A stretch of DNA of 6,258 nucleotides from contig CAKZJN010000121.1 in assembly GCA_936943465.1 (NCBI GenBank), positions 1-6,258 of the forward strand. The letters are read 5' to 3'. The notes under the pieces were generated by a model. It worked only from the letters and a program-made list of their open reading frames with translations, had not been told where the DNA came from and searched no databases. Every line of letters begins with the position of its first letter. The stretch's first letter is position 1. The stretch is from an uncultured Rhodoferax sp. Its GTDB lineage: Bacteria; Pseudomonadota; Gammaproteobacteria; Burkholderiales; Burkholderiaceae_C. The position numbers and the translations under genes are program-made. This document shows positions 5,223 through 6,258 of this stretch, one piece after another.

Positions 5223-6182
5223 ATGACCCTGACCGAACTCAAGTACATCGTGGCCGTGGCCCGCGAGCGGCACTTTGGCAAGGCCGCCGAGGCCTGCTTT
5301 GTTTCGCAACCCACGCTGTCGGTGGCGGTGAAAAAGCTGGAAGAAGAACTCGACGTCAAGCTGTTTGAACGCAGCGCCAACGAGGTGAGCGTGACCGCGC
5401 TGGGCGAGGAAATCGTGCGCCAGGCACAAAGCGTGCTGGAGCAGGCCGCCAACATCAAGGACATCGCCAAGCGCGGCAAAGACCCGTTGGCTGGCTCGCT
5501 GGCGTTGGGCGTGATTTACACCATTGCCCCGTACCTGCTGCCGGATCTGGTGCGTCAGGTCATCCAACGCTCGCCGCAAATGCCGCTGATGCTGCAGGAA
5601 AACTTCACCGTCAAGCTGCTCGAAATGCTGCGTACCGGCGAAATCGACTGTGCCATTCTGGCCGAGCCTTTTCCCGATGCGGGACTGGCGGTGGCCCCCT
5701 TGTATGACGAGCCGTTTTTTGCGGCCGTGCCGATGAACCACCCGTTGGCGCAACTGGAGCAAGTGACCGCCGAGCAACTCAAGAACGAAACCATGCTGCT
5801 GCTGGGCAACGGCCATTGCTTTCGCGACCATGTGCTGGAGGTGTGCCCCGAGTTCGCCCGTTTTTCCAGCAATGCCGAGGGCATTCGCAAGAGCTTTGAA
5901 GGCTCCAGTCTGGAAACCATCAAACACATGGTGGCGGCCGGCATGGGCATCACGCTGGTGCCGCGCCTGAGCGTGCCGCGCGAGGCCCTTGAAGCCAAAA
6001 AGCGCCGCGTTGAGGACGCCTATGTAAAGTACCTGCCCGTGACCGACGAGCAAGGAGGGGCGCCCCCGACCCGTCGCATCGTGCTGGCCTGGCGTCGCAG
6101 CTTCACCCGCTACGAAGCCATTGCGGCGCTGCGCAACGCCATTTATGCCTGTGAATTGACCGGAGTGACCCGTTTATCGTGA
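5223..6182 (+). CDS. oxyR: Hydrogen peroxide sensor and LysR-family regulator OxyR
   Basis: OxyR is a tetrameric LysR-type transcription factor that H2O2 activates through a disulfide and that switches on catalase, peroxidase and related genes. The product is 319 residues (E. coli OxyR is 305). The winged helix-turn-helix covers about residues 1-60, with HFGKAAEACFVSQPTLS (17-33) as the recognition region. A linker helix (about 60-88) and the substrate-type regulatory domain follow. The redox pair C199 and C208 is present, in GHCFRDHVLEVC (197-208), at the same numbers as E. coli. H198 and the peroxide-pocket threonines T100 and T129 are also present. C25 and C143 match further E. coli cysteines. 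The C-terminal part carries a short DEQGGAPPT insertion, which with a tail of about ten residues explains the extra length. The ATG at 5223 was chosen because MTLTELKYIVAVA is the standard LysR start; a longer in-frame start would lie inside recG. ubiA overlaps its stop codon by four bases. Confidence 0.97.
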   Translation: MTLTELKYIVAVARERHFGKAAEACFVSQPTLSVAVKKLEEELDVKLFERSANEVSVTALGEEIVRQAQSVLEQAANIKDIAKRGKDPLAGSLALGVIYTIAPYLLPDLVRQVIQRSPQMPLMLQENFTVKLLEMLRTGEIDCAILAEPFPDAGLAVAPLYDEPFFAAVPMNHPLAQLEQVTAEQLKNETMLLLGNGHCFRDHVLEVCPEFARFSSNAEGIRKSFEGSSLETIKHMVAAGMGITLVPRLSVPREALEAKKRRVEDAYVKYLPVTDEQGGAPPTRRIVLAWRRSFTRYEAIAALRNAIYACELTGVTRLS

Positions 6183-6258
6183 GTGCGCGTATTCCCTTGT
6201 ATCTGGACTTGATCCGTTGGAACCGGCCGGCCGGTTGGTTGTTGTTGCTCTGGCCCTC
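6179..6258 (+). CDS. ubiA: 4-hydroxybenzoate polyprenyltransferase, N-terminal fragment cut by window edge
   Basis: UbiA attaches the polyprenyl tail to 4-hydroxybenzoate in the inner membrane during ubiquinone synthesis. Only 26 codons are visible, from a GTG: (M)SARIPLYLDLIRWNRPAGWLLLLWP. The pattern LIRWNRPAGWLLLLWP is the characteristic start of UbiA (compare R-x-DRPIG-x-LLLLWP in E. coli) and leads into the first membrane helix. The catalytic Asp-rich motifs are outside the window, so the call rests on this short signature. The GTG shares four bases with the oxyR stop (GTGA), and a weak GGAG lies 13 bases upstream, which suggests translational coupling to oxyR. A more distant UbiA-superfamily prenyltransferase cannot be fully excluded. 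Confidence 0.82.
   Translation, partial: MSARIPLYLDLIRWNRPAGWLLLLWP
6221..6236. repeat. 16-bp perfect palindrome in the 5' end of ubiA
   Basis: AACCGGCCGGCCGGTT is its own reverse complement. It lies 42-57 bases into ubiA and encodes the conserved Asn-Arg-Pro-Ala-Gly stretch. In RNA it can form a hairpin of six pairs with a CCGG loop. It may simply reflect GC-rich codons for Arg-Pro-Ala-Gly, or it may influence early translation. Confidence 0.45.

Noticed and set aside
5181..6053. Antisense open frame (290 codons) opposite oxyR
   Set aside because: It is His/Gln/Gly-rich shadow of the oxyR codons with no motif or start signals.
1..6258. Mobile element, CRISPR array, tRNA or phage remnants
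   Set aside because: No transposase or integrase motifs, no regularly spaced direct repeats, and no tRNA-like cloverleaf were seen on reading both strands.

Overview
The window looks like a GC-rich chromosomal segment of a betaproteobacterium, most likely Burkholderiales and probably Comamonadaceae (Rhodoferax/Acidovorax-like). This rests on protein character, on a cytochrome c' that closely resembles the Alcaligenes/Achromobacter type as I remember it, and on the gene order recG-oxyR-ubiA. It is inference from reading alone; no database search was possible. No mobile element, CRISPR array, tRNA or rRNA was seen, and codon use looks uniform throughout.

Layout. Minus strand, left edge: the N-terminal part of tgt (queuosine tRNA-guanine transglycosylase), cut by the window edge. 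Then comes a gene-free 132 bp with a GC-rich hairpin, followed by a minus-strand cytochrome c' precursor. A 150 bp regulatory gap separates it from a divergent plus-strand b561-type membrane cytochrome. That gene runs into a complete minus-strand queA with only 4 bp between the two stop codons. A 58 bp gap separates queA from the divergent plus-strand recG. After it come oxyR (31 bp gap) and the first codons of ubiA, whose GTG start overlaps the oxyR stop.

How the genes work together. queA and tgt are consecutive steps of queuosine tRNA modification, but here they are split by the cytochrome c'/b561 pair. That pair plausibly forms a small respiratory or nitric-oxide-related module: a quinol-oxidising membrane cytochrome b and a periplasmic NO-binding cytochrome c'. 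The right half is a co-directional recG-oxyR-ubiA cluster. It combines replication-fork repair, peroxide sensing (the redox cysteines are at the canonical positions 199 and 208) and ubiquinone prenylation.

Most of the window is ordinary housekeeping content, and I see no clearly undescribed system. The points most worth a second look are the split queA/tgt locus with its divergent cytochrome pair, start codons that have a -10-like hexamer a few bases upstream and no Shine-Dalgarno sequence (possible leaderless or very short-leader mRNAs), and the near-abutting convergent ends of the b561 gene and queA. All gaps between genes are under 300 bp and are described individually.
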